This document shows, piece by piece, positions 11,411-19,917 of a DNA stretch of 64,000 bases; positions within the stretch are counted from its first letter, which is position 1, and each line of letters opens with the position of its first letter. Under the pieces are notes generated by a model. The model did not search any database and was not told the origin of the DNA. It was given only the letters and a program-made list of their open reading frames with translations. Origin of the DNA: Variovorax ginsengisoli (GTDB lineage: Bacteria; Pseudomonadota; Gammaproteobacteria; Burkholderiales; Burkholderiaceae_C). A program made the translations under genes and the position numbers. The DNA is taken from assembly GCF_006438845.1 (NCBI RefSeq), contig NZ_RCZJ01000003.1, positions 526,353 to 590,352 on the forward strand. The letters run 5' to 3'.

Positions 11411-12279
11411 TTGCCGCCTCGCCGCGTGAACAGGCCCTGCGGGCGCCACATCAGGATCAGGATCATCAGCAGGTACACGGTGAACGCGCCCATCTTCGGG
11501 ATGTAGTACTTGCCCGCCACGTCGGCCACACCGAGCAGCAGCGCCGCCAGCAGCGGGCCCGTGATGGACGAGGTGCCGCCGACGGCGACCACGATGAGGA
11601 AATAGATCATGTACTTGAGCGGGAAGCTCGGGTCGAGCCCCAGGACCTCGGCGCCCAGCGCGCCGCCCAGGCCGGCGAGCCCCGAGCCCACGGCGAAGGT
11701 CAGCAGGAACACGCGGTTGACGTCGATGCCCAACCCGGACGCCACCCGTGGGTCGTCGACCGCCGCGCGCAGGCGGCTGCCGAAGCGCGTCTTCGAAAGG
11801 ATGAGTTGCAGCACGATGGTGAGCGCCGCGCACACCGCGACGATGAAGAGCCGGTAGTGCCCCATGCCGAGCATCAGCGCGCCGTCACCGATTTCGGTGC
11901 GGCCACGCAGCCATTCGGGCAGCTGGATGTTCTGCTGCGACGAGCCGACGAAGTAGTCGATGGCCGCCACCGCCATGAAGGTCAAGCCGATGGAGAACAG
12001 CACCTGGTCGAGGTGCGACTTGCCGTACATGGGTCGGTAGAGCGTGCGCTCCAGCAGCGCCCCGGCCGCACCGACGACCACGAAGGCGAGCGGCAGGCAC
12101 AGCAGGAACGGGATGCCCAGCTTCTGCATCGCGAACACGGTGAGGTAGCCACCGGCCATCGCGAAGGCGCCGTGCGCCAGGTTGATGAAGTTCATCAAAC
12201 CGAGCGTCACCGCCAGCCCGACGGCCAGCACGAACAGCAGCATCCCGTAGGCGATGCCGTCGAAAAGAATCGTCAGCAC
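11407..12279 (-). CDS. livH: branched-chain-type ABC transporter permease LivH
   Basis: Permease of 290 residues with the LivH N-terminus (DGIAYGMLLFVLAVGLAVTL, then LMNFINLAHGAF) and the coupling segment TRFGSRLRAAVDDPRVASGL. It pairs with LivM to form the membrane channel. It begins four bases after the livK stop and overlaps livM by four bases, so the five genes form one transcription unit. Confidence 0.93.
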   Translation of the reverse strand: MLTILFDGIAYGMLLFVLAVGLAVTLGLMNFINLAHGAFAMAGGYLTVFAMQKLGIPFLLCLPLAFVVVGAAGALLERTLYRPMYGKSHLDQVLFSIGLTFMAVAAIDYFVGSSQQNIQLPEWLRGRTEIGDGALMLGMGHYRLFIVAVCAALTIVLQLILSKTRFGSRLRAAVDDPRVASGLGIDVNRVFLLTFAVGSGLAGLGGALGAEVLGLDPSFPLKYMIYFLIVVAVGGTSSITGPLLAALLLGVADVAGKYYIPKMGAFTVYLLMILILMWRPQGLFTRRGGK

Positions 12280-12283
12280 GCTG

Positions 12284-13462
12284 TCACTTGGCCTTGCCGG
12301 GGTCCTTGACCGCCTTGATCACGTCGAACTCGACGTTGTAGAGCTGGCCGTCCTTCTTCTCGACCTTGCGCAGGTACACGTCCTGCACGATATCGCGGGT
12401 CTGCGCGTCGATCAGCACCTGGCCTCGCGGGCTCTCGAAGATCTGGCCCTTCATCTTCTCGAGCAGCGCCGTGCCGTCGCCCTTGCCGCCGGTGGCCTTG
12501 AGCGCTTCGTAGATCACGCGCATGCCGTCGTAGCCGCCCATGGCCATGAAGTTGGGGCGCATGTTCTTGTTGGCCTTCTGGAAGGCCTCGACGAACTTCT
12601 TGTTCATCGCCGATGGGTGCGCGGCCGAATAGTGATGCGAAGTGACCACGCCCAGTGCGCCGTCGCCCATGTCGTTGAGCTGGTCGTCGTCGGTCACGTC
12701 GCCGGTGGCGATCAGGCGGATGCCGGCCTTGTCCATGCCGCGTTCGAGGAACTGCTTCATCACCGCGGCGCCCGCGCCGGAGGGCACGAAAACGAAGAGC
12801 GCATCGGGCTTGAGGTCGCGCACCTTTTGCAGGAAAGGCGCGAAGTCCGGGTTGCGCAGCGGCACGCGCAGCTTGTCGACGACCTTGCCGCCATTGAGCT
12901 GGAAACGCTCGCTGAAGAATTTCTCGGCGTCGTTGCCGGGGCCGTAGTCGGCCACCAGCGTGACCACCGACTTCACGCCGTTCTTCGGCGCCCAGTCGCC
13001 CATCGCGACCGACACTTGCGGCAGCGTGAAACTGGTGCGCACGATGTACGGCGAGGCTTCGGTGATGCTCGACGTGGCCGCGGCCATCACGACCAACGGC
13101 GTCTTGGACTGCGTGGCGATGGGCGCGGCGGCCAACGCGGCCGGCGTGACGCCGAAGCCGGCCAGCACGTTGACCTTGTCGTTGACCACCAACTCCTGCG
13201 CCAGCCGCTTGGTCACGTCGGGCGTGGCCACGTCGTCCTTGACGATGACCTCGATCTTGCGGCCGGCCACCGTGTCGCCGTTCTGCGCGATGTAGAGCTT
13301 GACCGCCGCCTCGATCTGCCGGCCGGTCGAAGCCTGCTGTCCGGTCATCGGCAGGATCAGGCCGATCTTGAAAGGCGTGGTCTGCGCGTTCGCCATCGAC
13401 AGCGTCGCAGCAAGGGCCGACAGCGCGGCGATCTGAAGAAAGGGACGTCTTTGCACTGGCAT
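12284..13462 (-). CDS. branched-chain-type ABC transporter substrate-binding protein
   Basis: Periplasmic type-I binding protein of 392 residues. The start at 13462 gives MPVQRRPFLQIAALSALAAT, a signal with an RR-x-F-L pattern that could be Tat-dependent, cleaved near ANA-Q. The mature protein starts TTPFKIGLILPMTGQQASTG, typical of the LivK/Peripla_BP_6 group. LivK-like proteins beside aromatic-catabolic genes often bind aromatic acids instead of leucine; the ligand here is unknown. It lies 75 bp downstream of the VanB-like gene, so it may be read through from the demethylase operon. Confidence 0.9.
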   Translation of the reverse strand: MPVQRRPFLQIAALSALAATLSMANAQTTPFKIGLILPMTGQQASTGRQIEAAVKLYIAQNGDTVAGRKIEVIVKDDVATPDVTKRLAQELVVNDKVNVLAGFGVTPAALAAAPIATQSKTPLVVMAAATSSITEASPYIVRTSFTLPQVSVAMGDWAPKNGVKSVVTLVADYGPGNDAEKFFSERFQLNGGKVVDKLRVPLRNPDFAPFLQKVRDLKPDALFVFVPSGAGAAVMKQFLERGMDKAGIRLIATGDVTDDDQLNDMGDGALGVVTSHHYSAAHPSAMNKKFVEAFQKANKNMRPNFMAMGGYDGMRVIYEALKATGGKGDGTALLEKMKGQIFESPRGQVLIDAQTRDIVQDVYLRKVEKKDGQLYNVEFDVIKAVKDPGKAK

Positions 13463-13537
13463 TTCCTTGAAAGAGATCGAGATCGAAATGAAAAGATTCT
13501 TGACCGATTCGCCCACCCACGAGGAGCAGGCAATCAC

Positions 13538-14626
13538 CTAGCCCGGGGTCGAGGCGGCGCCTTCTTGCGCGATTCCCGGACGTGCTGCGCGATCATCGCG
13601 CAGGCGGGATGCGGCGTTGCCGTCGAAGGCGCCATCGTCCCGGTACGCCGAATCGAGCGTGACAGAACCGACCGCCCGGGAGACGCACGCGCAGAGGCGC
13701 GATGCTGCCTGCTTCTCATGCGGACTGAGGAACACATCGCGGTGATCGATGTCGCCATCGACAGCCAGCACGTCCATCGCACACAAGCCGCACTCGCCGC
13801 GCCGGCAATTCGACAGCGTCTCGACGCCCGCGGCTTCGAGCACTTCGAGCAGCGTGCGGTCGGCCGGCACTGTGAGCGTCAGCCGATGCCGAGGGATGCG
13901 CACCTCGAAGGGCTGCGACACCAGCCGGCCGCTGCTGCCGAAGGTCTCGAAGCGCAGATGCTGCGCCGGTCGCCCGGAAGCCTGCCAGGCCTGCTGAACG
14001 GCTTCGAGCATCGCGACAGGACCGCAGACATAGAGCTGGCCGCCGGCGGGCAGCGCCGCGATGGCGGCTGCGAAGTCGATCGACGCTGCACCTTCGTGAA
14101 CCTGCACGGCGTCGCCGCCCAGCGCGTGCTGCAGGTCGGCCAGATAGCCGAACTCGCCGACATGGCGCGCGCCGTAGAGCATGCGCACCGGCACGCCGTG
14201 GCGGCGCACATGCGCACCCAGCCGTTGTGCCATGCCGACGATCGGCGTCACGCCGATGCCGCCGGCCACCAGCAGGTAGCCCGGCGCGGCCAGGTCGAGC
14301 GGGAAATGGTTCTGCGGTTCGCTCACCGGCAGCCGGTCGCCCACGGCCAGCTGCCACATGGCGAGCGAACCGCCGCGGCCCGCATCGAGGCGCTTGACGG
14401 CGATGCGCCAGTGGCCGTCCGCGCCCTCGCCGATCAGCGAGTACGAACGGGTCTGTATCCCGCCGCTCTCGGTCAGGACCTGCACCTGAAGATGGGCACC
14501 CGGTTCGTGGCGTCCGTGGGGCTGCGCCGCCAGGGCGTCCGGCCGCAACGTGAATTCACGCACCGTCGGCGTGACGTCGCGCAGCGCGACGACCTCGGCC
14601 GCGGTCCATCGAAGATCGTTTTTCAT
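13538..14626 (-). CDS. VanB-like ferredoxin reductase (class IA oxygenase reductase)
   Basis: Transfers electrons from NAD(P)H through flavin and a [2Fe-2S] centre to the Rieske oxygenase encoded upstream. Order of domains: flavin-binding (RSYSLIGEGADG near 60-71), NAD-binding (LLVAGGIGVTPIVGMAQRL near 118-136, then YVCGP near 199-203), and a C-terminal plant-type ferredoxin with C274, C279, C282 and C312. At 362 residues it is about 40 longer than vanillate demethylase reductases because of an Asp/Arg/Ala-rich tail after the ferredoxin, probably unstructured. It lies 35 bp after the GntR gene. Confidence 0.88.
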   Translation of the reverse strand: MKNDLRWTAAEVVALRDVTPTVREFTLRPDALAAQPHGRHEPGAHLQVQVLTESGGIQTRSYSLIGEGADGHWRIAVKRLDAGRGGSLAMWQLAVGDRLPVSEPQNHFPLDLAAPGYLLVAGGIGVTPIVGMAQRLGAHVRRHGVPVRMLYGARHVGEFGYLADLQHALGGDAVQVHEGAASIDFAAAIAALPAGGQLYVCGPVAMLEAVQQAWQASGRPAQHLRFETFGSSGRLVSQPFEVRIPRHRLTLTVPADRTLLEVLEAAGVETLSNCRRGECGLCAMDVLAVDGDIDHRDVFLSPHEKQAASRLCACVSRAVGSVTLDSAYRDDGAFDGNAASRLRDDRAARPGIAQEGAASTPG

Positions 14627-14661
14627 CGGTCGTTGGTGTTCTGCAGTGTTCGAAGAAGCGA

Positions 14662-15432
14662 TCAGCCGCGCCGGCGGATGAGCTGCACGCCGGGCAAGGC
14701 ACGCTGCGCGGCCGTCGGCGTTCCGTGCAGGGCCTCGCGCAGGTTGCGCCGTGCGATGCGGCTGTGCTCGCGCATCAGCGCCTCGGCGCGCGAGCCCTCG
14801 CCGGCTTCGATGGCATCGAGCACCTGCACGTGCTGGTCTTGTGCGATCAGCAGCATGTCGCGCGCCGCCGGCGAGTTGGCCTGCACCACCACGAAGCCCG
14901 AGGGGGAGGCAAACGGCAGGTTGATCACGCGTTCCAGTTGCTGCGTGAGCACGGGGCTGCCGGCGAGTTCGCACAGCAGCGCGTGGAAGCGCTCGTTGTG
15001 CGTGACGTAACGCGCGAAGGCCGCGTCGTCGAGCGCCGTTTCGCGCAGCAGTTCGTCGATGCGCTGCAGGCAGGCGCGAGCTTCGCGCAGCACCACGGGT
15101 GCGGCGCCGCGCTCGGCCGCGAGCCGGGCCACCAGGCCTTCGATGGTGCCGCGCAGCTCGATGGCATCGGCCACGTCGCGTTCGGAAAAGGTCCGCACCG
15201 CGTAGCCGCCGTTCGGCAGCGCCTCGAGCAGGCCCTCTTGCTCCAGGCGCATGAGCGCCGTGCGCACCGGCGTGCGCGACACGCCCAGCTGCTCGGAGAT
15301 CGCAACCTCGGCGATGCGGGCACCACCCGGCAAGCCGCCCGCGAAGATCATCTCGCGCAGGCGCAGTTGCGCCTTGACGGCCTGCGAGCCGCCGCCGTCG
15401 GCCGCGTCGGCCGGGAGCGATGCGATCTTCAT
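14662..15432 (-). CDS. GntR-family (FCD) regulator of the Rieske oxygenase operon
   Basis: 256 residues: winged HTH (EVAISEQLGVSRTPVRTALM near 48-67) followed by an FCD ligand domain with conserved RGTIEGLVARLAAERG and FHALLCELAG helices. The start at 15432 (MKIASLPADA) overlaps the oxygenase stop as ATGA. It sits between the oxygenase and reductase genes, an arrangement that ties it to their control, like VanR. A candidate TGTATACA operator is upstream of the oxygenase gene at 16564-16571. Confidence 0.9.
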   Translation of the reverse strand: MKIASLPADAADGGGSQAVKAQLRLREMIFAGGLPGGARIAEVAISEQLGVSRTPVRTALMRLEQEGLLEALPNGGYAVRTFSERDVADAIELRGTIEGLVARLAAERGAAPVVLREARACLQRIDELLRETALDDAAFARYVTHNERFHALLCELAGSPVLTQQLERVINLPFASPSGFVVVQANSPAARDMLLIAQDQHVQVLDAIEAGEGSRAEALMREHSRIARRNLREALHGTPTAAQRALPGVQLIRRRG

Positions 15433-16538
15433 GCGGCCTGCCGTTCGGGCCTGCCGTTGCCATCGATCGGGCGGATCGGGATGGCCGCGCGCGCCGGACG
15501 CTCGGCATCGATGAGGCGGTCGATCAGCCGGCGCGCCCACATCGAACCGGCGTCGATGTTGAGGTTGTAGAAGCGATGATCAGGGTGGTCGTCGATCGCC
15601 TTCTGCTGCGCCTCCAGCACCAGCTCGTCTTCACGGAAGATGCCCGCCACGCCTTCGCGCAGTTCGTGCGTCAGCCGCTGCTCGCCGATGCAGTAGTTGC
15701 GCGCGAAGGCCCAGAAGTACAGGCAGGTCTTGTCGGTCTCGGGCGTGATGGTGTTGAGCACATAGCCGTTCACGCCGCGGCTGCGGTCGCCGGGGTCGCC
15801 GTCGCGCGGCACCGCGCCGCTGCCGGCTTCGGCCACGCCAACGTCGATGTTCACGGTGCACGGCGCTTCGAAGCGAATGATCTGCCAGCGGTCGACCTTG
15901 CCCGCATAGCCGCGCGCGTGCCGAATCTGGCCGCCCCAGAACGGCGGCGGGTCGATCGATTCCATCCATCGGGTGACGGTGGCCGAGCGGTCGCCGTGCG
16001 TGGCCACGAACGGCGCCTCGGCGACCTCGCGGTTGCCGATGGACGAGCCGTGCACGAAGGTCTCGTGCGTCAGGTCCATCAGGTTGTCGACCACCAGCCG
16101 ATAGTCGCAGTTGACGCGGATCATCTTGCCGTCGCCAGCCCAGGCGGGGTCGTCGTTCCAGTGCATGTCGGGCACTTTCGACGGGTCGGCCTTGGCCGGA
16201 TCGCCGGGCCAGATCCAGACGAAGCGATGCCGCTCGACCACCGGAAAGCTGCGCACGCAGGCCGAGGGATTGAGCGTCTCCTGGCTGGGCATGTGGGTGC
16301 AGCGGCCCTGGCTGTCGTAGACCAGCCCGTGGTAGCCGCAGACCAGCTCGTCGCCTTCGAGCCGGCCCAGCGACAGTGGCATGAGCCGGTGCCAGCAGGC
16401 GTCTTCGAGCGCCGCGACGGCGCCGTCGGTGCGGCGGAACAGCACCAGTTTCTGGTTGCAGATCGTACGGGGCAGCAGGGCATGGCGCACTTCGACGTCG
16501 TAGGCAGCGGCGTACCAGGCGTTCAGGGGGAAGTTCAT
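15429..16538 (-). CDS. VanA-like Rieske non-haem iron oxygenase, alpha subunit
   Basis: Terminal oxygenase of 369 residues, related to vanillate O-demethylase. The Rieske centre is C48-x-H50 and C67-x2-H70 (ACWHRLMP, VCGYHGLVY). The catalytic iron is bound by H158 and H163, with D155 as the bridging aspartate (DNLMDLTHETFVHGSS). The enzyme would act with the downstream reductase to remove an O-methyl or similar group, releasing formaldehyde, or hydroxylate an aromatic acid. Substrate is not determinable. It is the first gene of the operon and is divergent from the MetE-like gene. Confidence 0.9.
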   Translation of the reverse strand: MNFPLNAWYAAAYDVEVRHALLPRTICNQKLVLFRRTDGAVAALEDACWHRLMPLSLGRLEGDELVCGYHGLVYDSQGRCTHMPSQETLNPSACVRSFPVVERHRFVWIWPGDPAKADPSKVPDMHWNDDPAWAGDGKMIRVNCDYRLVVDNLMDLTHETFVHGSSIGNREVAEAPFVATHGDRSATVTRWMESIDPPPFWGGQIRHARGYAGKVDRWQIIRFEAPCTVNIDVGVAEAGSGAVPRDGDPGDRSRGVNGYVLNTITPETDKTCLYFWAFARNYCIGEQRLTHELREGVAGIFREDELVLEAQQKAIDDHPDHRFYNLNIDAGSMWARRLIDRLIDAERPARAAIPIRPIDGNGRPERQAA

Positions 16539-16563
16539 CGGGAGGCTCTCTTTGGATCCGCAA

Positions 16564-16642
16564 TGTATACAGAACACACGGCAAAACCATCGTGTCAACC
16601 CAAATTAAGGGTAAGCACTGAGCCTTGTGTATCCGCTTACAC
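16564..16642. promoter_or_regulatory. candidate GntR operators between vanA-like and metE-like genes
   Basis: The perfect palindrome TGTATACA at 16564-16571 lies 26 bp upstream of the oxygenase ATG. A second inverted repeat, GTGTA-tccgct-TACAC, is at 16627-16642 and points toward the divergent methyltransferase. Both match the TGT-n-ACA style bound by FCD GntR regulators such as VanR. The divergent interval 16539-16694 otherwise holds no gene. Confidence 0.5.
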
Positions 16643-16694
16643 CGCCTTCGGGAGCGATACCATCGATCGCCCGAACCCAGAACCAGGAGCCACC

Positions 16695-17816
16695 ATGTCC
16701 CAACACGCCGCCCTTCCCGCCCGCTACGACCACGTCGGTAGCTTCCTGCGCCCGAAGTATTTGCTGGAGGCGCGCGAACAGAAAGCCAAGGGCGAGATCA
16801 CGCACGAGCAACTGCGTACGGTCGAGGACAAGGCCATCGCCGAGATCGTGAAGTTCCAGGAAGACGTGGGCCTCAAGAGCATCACCGACGGCGAGTTCCG
16901 CCGCACCTATTTCCACATCGACTTCCTCGACCAGCTCGGTGGCGTGAAGACAGACATCCCCGTGACCATCCGCAAGCCCGACGGCACCGAAGAACTCGCG
17001 CCGCCGGTGCTGCGCGTGATCGACAAGGTGACGCACACGAAGGACATCCAGCGCGCCGACTTCGAGTTCCTCAAGGCGCAAGTGGGCGCCGGCCGCACGC
17101 CCAAGGTGACCATCCCCTCGCCCACCATGCTGCACTTCCGCGGCGGCCGCGCCGGCATCAGCAAGGTCGCCTACCCCGAGCTCGACCCGGCCTTCTACGA
17201 CGACGTGGCCAAGGCCTACGGCGACGAGCTGCGCTCGCTGGCCGCGGCCGGCTGCACCTACGTCCAGATGGACGACACCAACCTCGCCTACCTCTGCGAC
17301 GAGCACATGCGCGAAGCCGCCCGCCAGCGCGGCGACGACCCCAACGAACTGCCGCACCGCTACGCCGCCTTCATCAACAAGGTGGTAGCGCAGAAGCCCG
17401 CCGGCATGACGCTGGCCATGCACCTGTGCCGCGGCAACTTCAAGAGCACCCACGCCGCGTCGGGCAACTACGAGCCGGTGGCCGAGGCACTGCTGCAGGA
17501 GATGGACCTGGACGCCTACTTCATGGAGTACGACGACGCACGCTCCGGGGACTTCAAGCCGTTGCGCTACCTGCCCAAGGGCAAGACCGTCGTGCTCGGC
17601 CTGGTGACCACCAAGTTCGACCAGATGGAAGACAAGGACGCGCTCAAGCGCCGCATCGACGAGGCCGCCAAGTACGCGCCGCTCGAACAGCTGGCGCTAT
17701 CGCCGCAGTGCGGCTTCTCCAGCACGGTCCACGGCAACAACATCGCGGTGGAAGCGCAGCGCGCCAAGCTGCGCCTGGTGATCGACACGGCGCGCGAGGT
17801 GTGGGGCGACGCCTGA
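16695..17816 (+). CDS. MetE-like cobalamin-independent methyltransferase (single catalytic domain)
   Basis: 373 residues matching the C-terminal catalytic half of MetE (methionine synthase II), not the 750-residue two-domain enzyme. Probable zinc ligands are H243 and C245 (MHLCRGN), E279 (FMEYD) and C339 (SPQCGFSS). The start has a good ribosome site (CCAGGAG) before MSQHAALPARYDHVGSFLRP. Single-domain relatives include archaeal methionine synthases and epoxyalkane:CoM transferases, so the methyl donor and acceptor are open. Its place opposite a putative demethylase makes a role in one-carbon handling attractive, but that is inference. Confidence 0.85.
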   Translation: MSQHAALPARYDHVGSFLRPKYLLEAREQKAKGEITHEQLRTVEDKAIAEIVKFQEDVGLKSITDGEFRRTYFHIDFLDQLGGVKTDIPVTIRKPDGTEELAPPVLRVIDKVTHTKDIQRADFEFLKAQVGAGRTPKVTIPSPTMLHFRGGRAGISKVAYPELDPAFYDDVAKAYGDELRSLAAAGCTYVQMDDTNLAYLCDEHMREAARQRGDDPNELPHRYAAFINKVVAQKPAGMTLAMHLCRGNFKSTHAASGNYEPVAEALLQEMDLDAYFMEYDDARSGDFKPLRYLPKGKTVVLGLVTTKFDQMEDKDALKRRIDEAAKYAPLEQLALSPQCGFSSTVHGNNIAVEAQRAKLRLVIDTAREVWGDA

Positions 17817-17856
17817 CGCATCGCCGCTGTTAAAACACGGGGTTGGAGGAGACCCC

Positions 17857-18525
17857 ATGCAACTGTTCACCGGCCCCCTGAGCATGTTCGGCGCCAAAAC
17901 CGAGATCGCGGCGCTCGAGAAGGGCCTGACCTTCGAACGCGTGATGGTGCCCTTCGACCGAGACGACCGCTACCTGCCGCGCCACCCGGAGGTTCTGCGC
18001 ATCAACCCCAAGGAGCAGGTGCCGGTGCTGATCGACGGTGCGGTCGAGCTCTTCGATTCGACTCAGATCTTCGAGTACTTCGAAGACCTGAAGCCGCAGC
18101 CCCCACTCTGGCCGGCCGGTCCGGCCGAGCGTGCGCAGGCGCGCAAGCTGGAGCATCTCGCCGACGAGGTGTTCTTCCCGAACGTCGTCCGGCTCTTCGG
18201 CCTGCAGGACGCGATGCAGAGCGCGCCCGCCGTGGCGGCCTGCACCGTCTGCGCCCGGCACTACGAAGCGATGGATGCGCTGCTCGTCACGCAGGACCAC
18301 CTCGCTGGCGACTACTCCTACGCCGACATTGCCCTGTACATGGCCCACGTGTTCGCCGACCGCAAGGGCGCCGGCATGACGGACGCCACGCCGCACCTGG
18401 TCGCCTGGCGTGACCGCGTCGGCCGACGGCCAGCCGTGCGCGCCGTGGTCGGGCCGATGATGAAGTTCCTGGCCTCGCAAAGCCGGCCGGTGCCGCTCTT
18501 TCTCCAATCGCACCTCACCCCGTGA
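17857..18525 (+). CDS. glutathione S-transferase family protein
   Basis: 222 residues: thioredoxin-like N-terminal domain with the glutathione-binding KEQVPVLIDG and FDSTQIFEYFED motifs (about 50-73) and a helical C-terminal domain ending in YADIALYMAHVFADRKG. The ribosome site GGAGGAG is strong. The next gene's GTG start overlaps its stop as GTGA, so the two are translationally coupled. Substrate unknown. Confidence 0.88.
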   Translation: MQLFTGPLSMFGAKTEIAALEKGLTFERVMVPFDRDDRYLPRHPEVLRINPKEQVPVLIDGAVELFDSTQIFEYFEDLKPQPPLWPAGPAERAQARKLEHLADEVFFPNVVRLFGLQDAMQSAPAVAACTVCARHYEAMDALLVTQDHLAGDYSYADIALYMAHVFADRKGAGMTDATPHLVAWRDRVGRRPAVRAVVGPMMKFLASQSRPVPLFLQSHLTP

Positions 18526-19904
18526 ATCGCATCGACGACTGGCTCGACTGGCTGCCGTCGCCTTCGCAGCACTTCCTGGTGGTCGCGGTCGGCCTGCTCG
18601 TTTACGTGCTCACCACGCGCTCGCGGCGCGAGCAGCGCGCGCCGGCCACGGCCATCGCCTGGGTGATGGGCATGCTGCTGATGCCTTATGTCACAGTGCC
18701 GGTCTACCTGCTGTTCGGCCAGCGCAAGCTGCGGCCGTCCGCACCGCCCCGGCCGCCGCGCACGCGGCCGGCCGGCCACTGGGCGGCGGAACTGATCGAG
18801 AGCTTCGGCCTGCCGCCGCCCGGGCGCTGCACGCCGCGTTTCCATGCCGACGGCGCCGCGGCACGCGACGCGCTGTGGCAGGTGATCGACGCGGCGCACA
18901 CCCGGCTCGACATCTGCACCTTCATCATCGGCGATGACGCGCTGGGCCGTGCCGTGGTGGCCCGGCTGGCAGAACGCGCGAAGGACGGCGTGCGCGTGCG
19001 CGTGCTGCTCGACGGCTTCGGCGCTCTCACCCTGCCATCGCATCACTTCGACGCGTTGTGCGCAGCCGGCGGGCAGGTCGCGGTGTTTCGCCCTTTCTTC
19101 GGCCTGCGCCGCAGCGGGCCGCGCAATCTGCGCAACCACCGCAAGCTGGTGATCGCCGACGACACGCTGCTGTGGTCCGGTGGCCGCAACCTGGCCGGCG
19201 AATACTTCACCGGCAACGACGCATATCCGGTGCCATGGCGGGACCTGTCCTTCGACCTCGCCGGCAGCGTGGCCGAAGCGGCGGCGCGGCAGTTCGAGCA
19301 CGACTGGTGTTCGGTGCGCGATGGCATGGCACGCACCATCGCACCGACGCACGACACGCCGGACGACGGGTCCCTCGCTCAGTTCCTGCCGAGCGGCCCC
19401 GACCAGACCGAAGACACCGCACACGCCCTCCTCATCGACGCGTGCTTCCGCGCCGAGCACCGCGTCCTCGCGATCACGCCCTACTTCGTGCCCGACGACG
19501 GTCTGCGCAACGCACTGCGGCTGGCCGCACGGCGCGGCGTGCAGGTCACCATCGCGATCCCGTCGCGGTCGAACCATCGACTGACGGACTTCGTGCGCGC
19601 GCGCGCCATGCGCGACCTCGCAGGCGCAGGCGTGAGCTTTCGGATGCTGCCCTTCATGGCGCACGCCAAGGCCGTGGTGGTCGACGAAGAACTGGCCATG
19701 GCCGGCTCGATCAACCTCGACCTGCGCAGCCTGCTGCTCAACCACGAAGCAGCGGCGGTGTTCTATGGCCGCGAGTCGATCGACTGGCTCGCGCAGTGGA
19801 TCGAAACCACCGCATCGGCAGGGGAGCCCTACCGCGCCCGCCGACCCGGCCTGTGGCGCGACTTGGCCGAAGGGCTGCTGCTCACCATCGCGTTTCAGCT
19901 GTAG
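18522..19904 (+). CDS. phospholipase D / cardiolipin synthase-like protein
   Basis: 460 residues with two N-terminal membrane segments (about 17-31 and 43-65) and two HKD motifs: H206-x-K208-x4-D213 (NHRKLVIADD, followed by GGRNLAGEYF) and H381-x-K383 (AHAKAVVVDEE, followed by GSINLDLRSLLLNHE). This is the ClsA-type cardiolipin synthase layout, joining phosphatidylglycerols at the inner membrane. The start is a GTG overlapping the GST stop. A GST coupled to a cardiolipin synthase is unusual, and I know of no functional link. Confidence 0.87.
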   Translation: MNRIDDWLDWLPSPSQHFLVVAVGLLVYVLTTRSRREQRAPATAIAWVMGMLLMPYVTVPVYLLFGQRKLRPSAPPRPPRTRPAGHWAAELIESFGLPPPGRCTPRFHADGAAARDALWQVIDAAHTRLDICTFIIGDDALGRAVVARLAERAKDGVRVRVLLDGFGALTLPSHHFDALCAAGGQVAVFRPFFGLRRSGPRNLRNHRKLVIADDTLLWSGGRNLAGEYFTGNDAYPVPWRDLSFDLAGSVAEAAARQFEHDWCSVRDGMARTIAPTHDTPDDGSLAQFLPSGPDQTEDTAHALLIDACFRAEHRVLAITPYFVPDDGLRNALRLAARRGVQVTIAIPSRSNHRLTDFVRARAMRDLAGAGVSFRMLPFMAHAKAVVVDEELAMAGSINLDLRSLLLNHEAAAVFYGRESIDWLAQWIETTASAGEPYRARRPGLWRDLAEGLLLTIAFQL

Positions 19905-19917
19905 CGCGCATCTGCGC

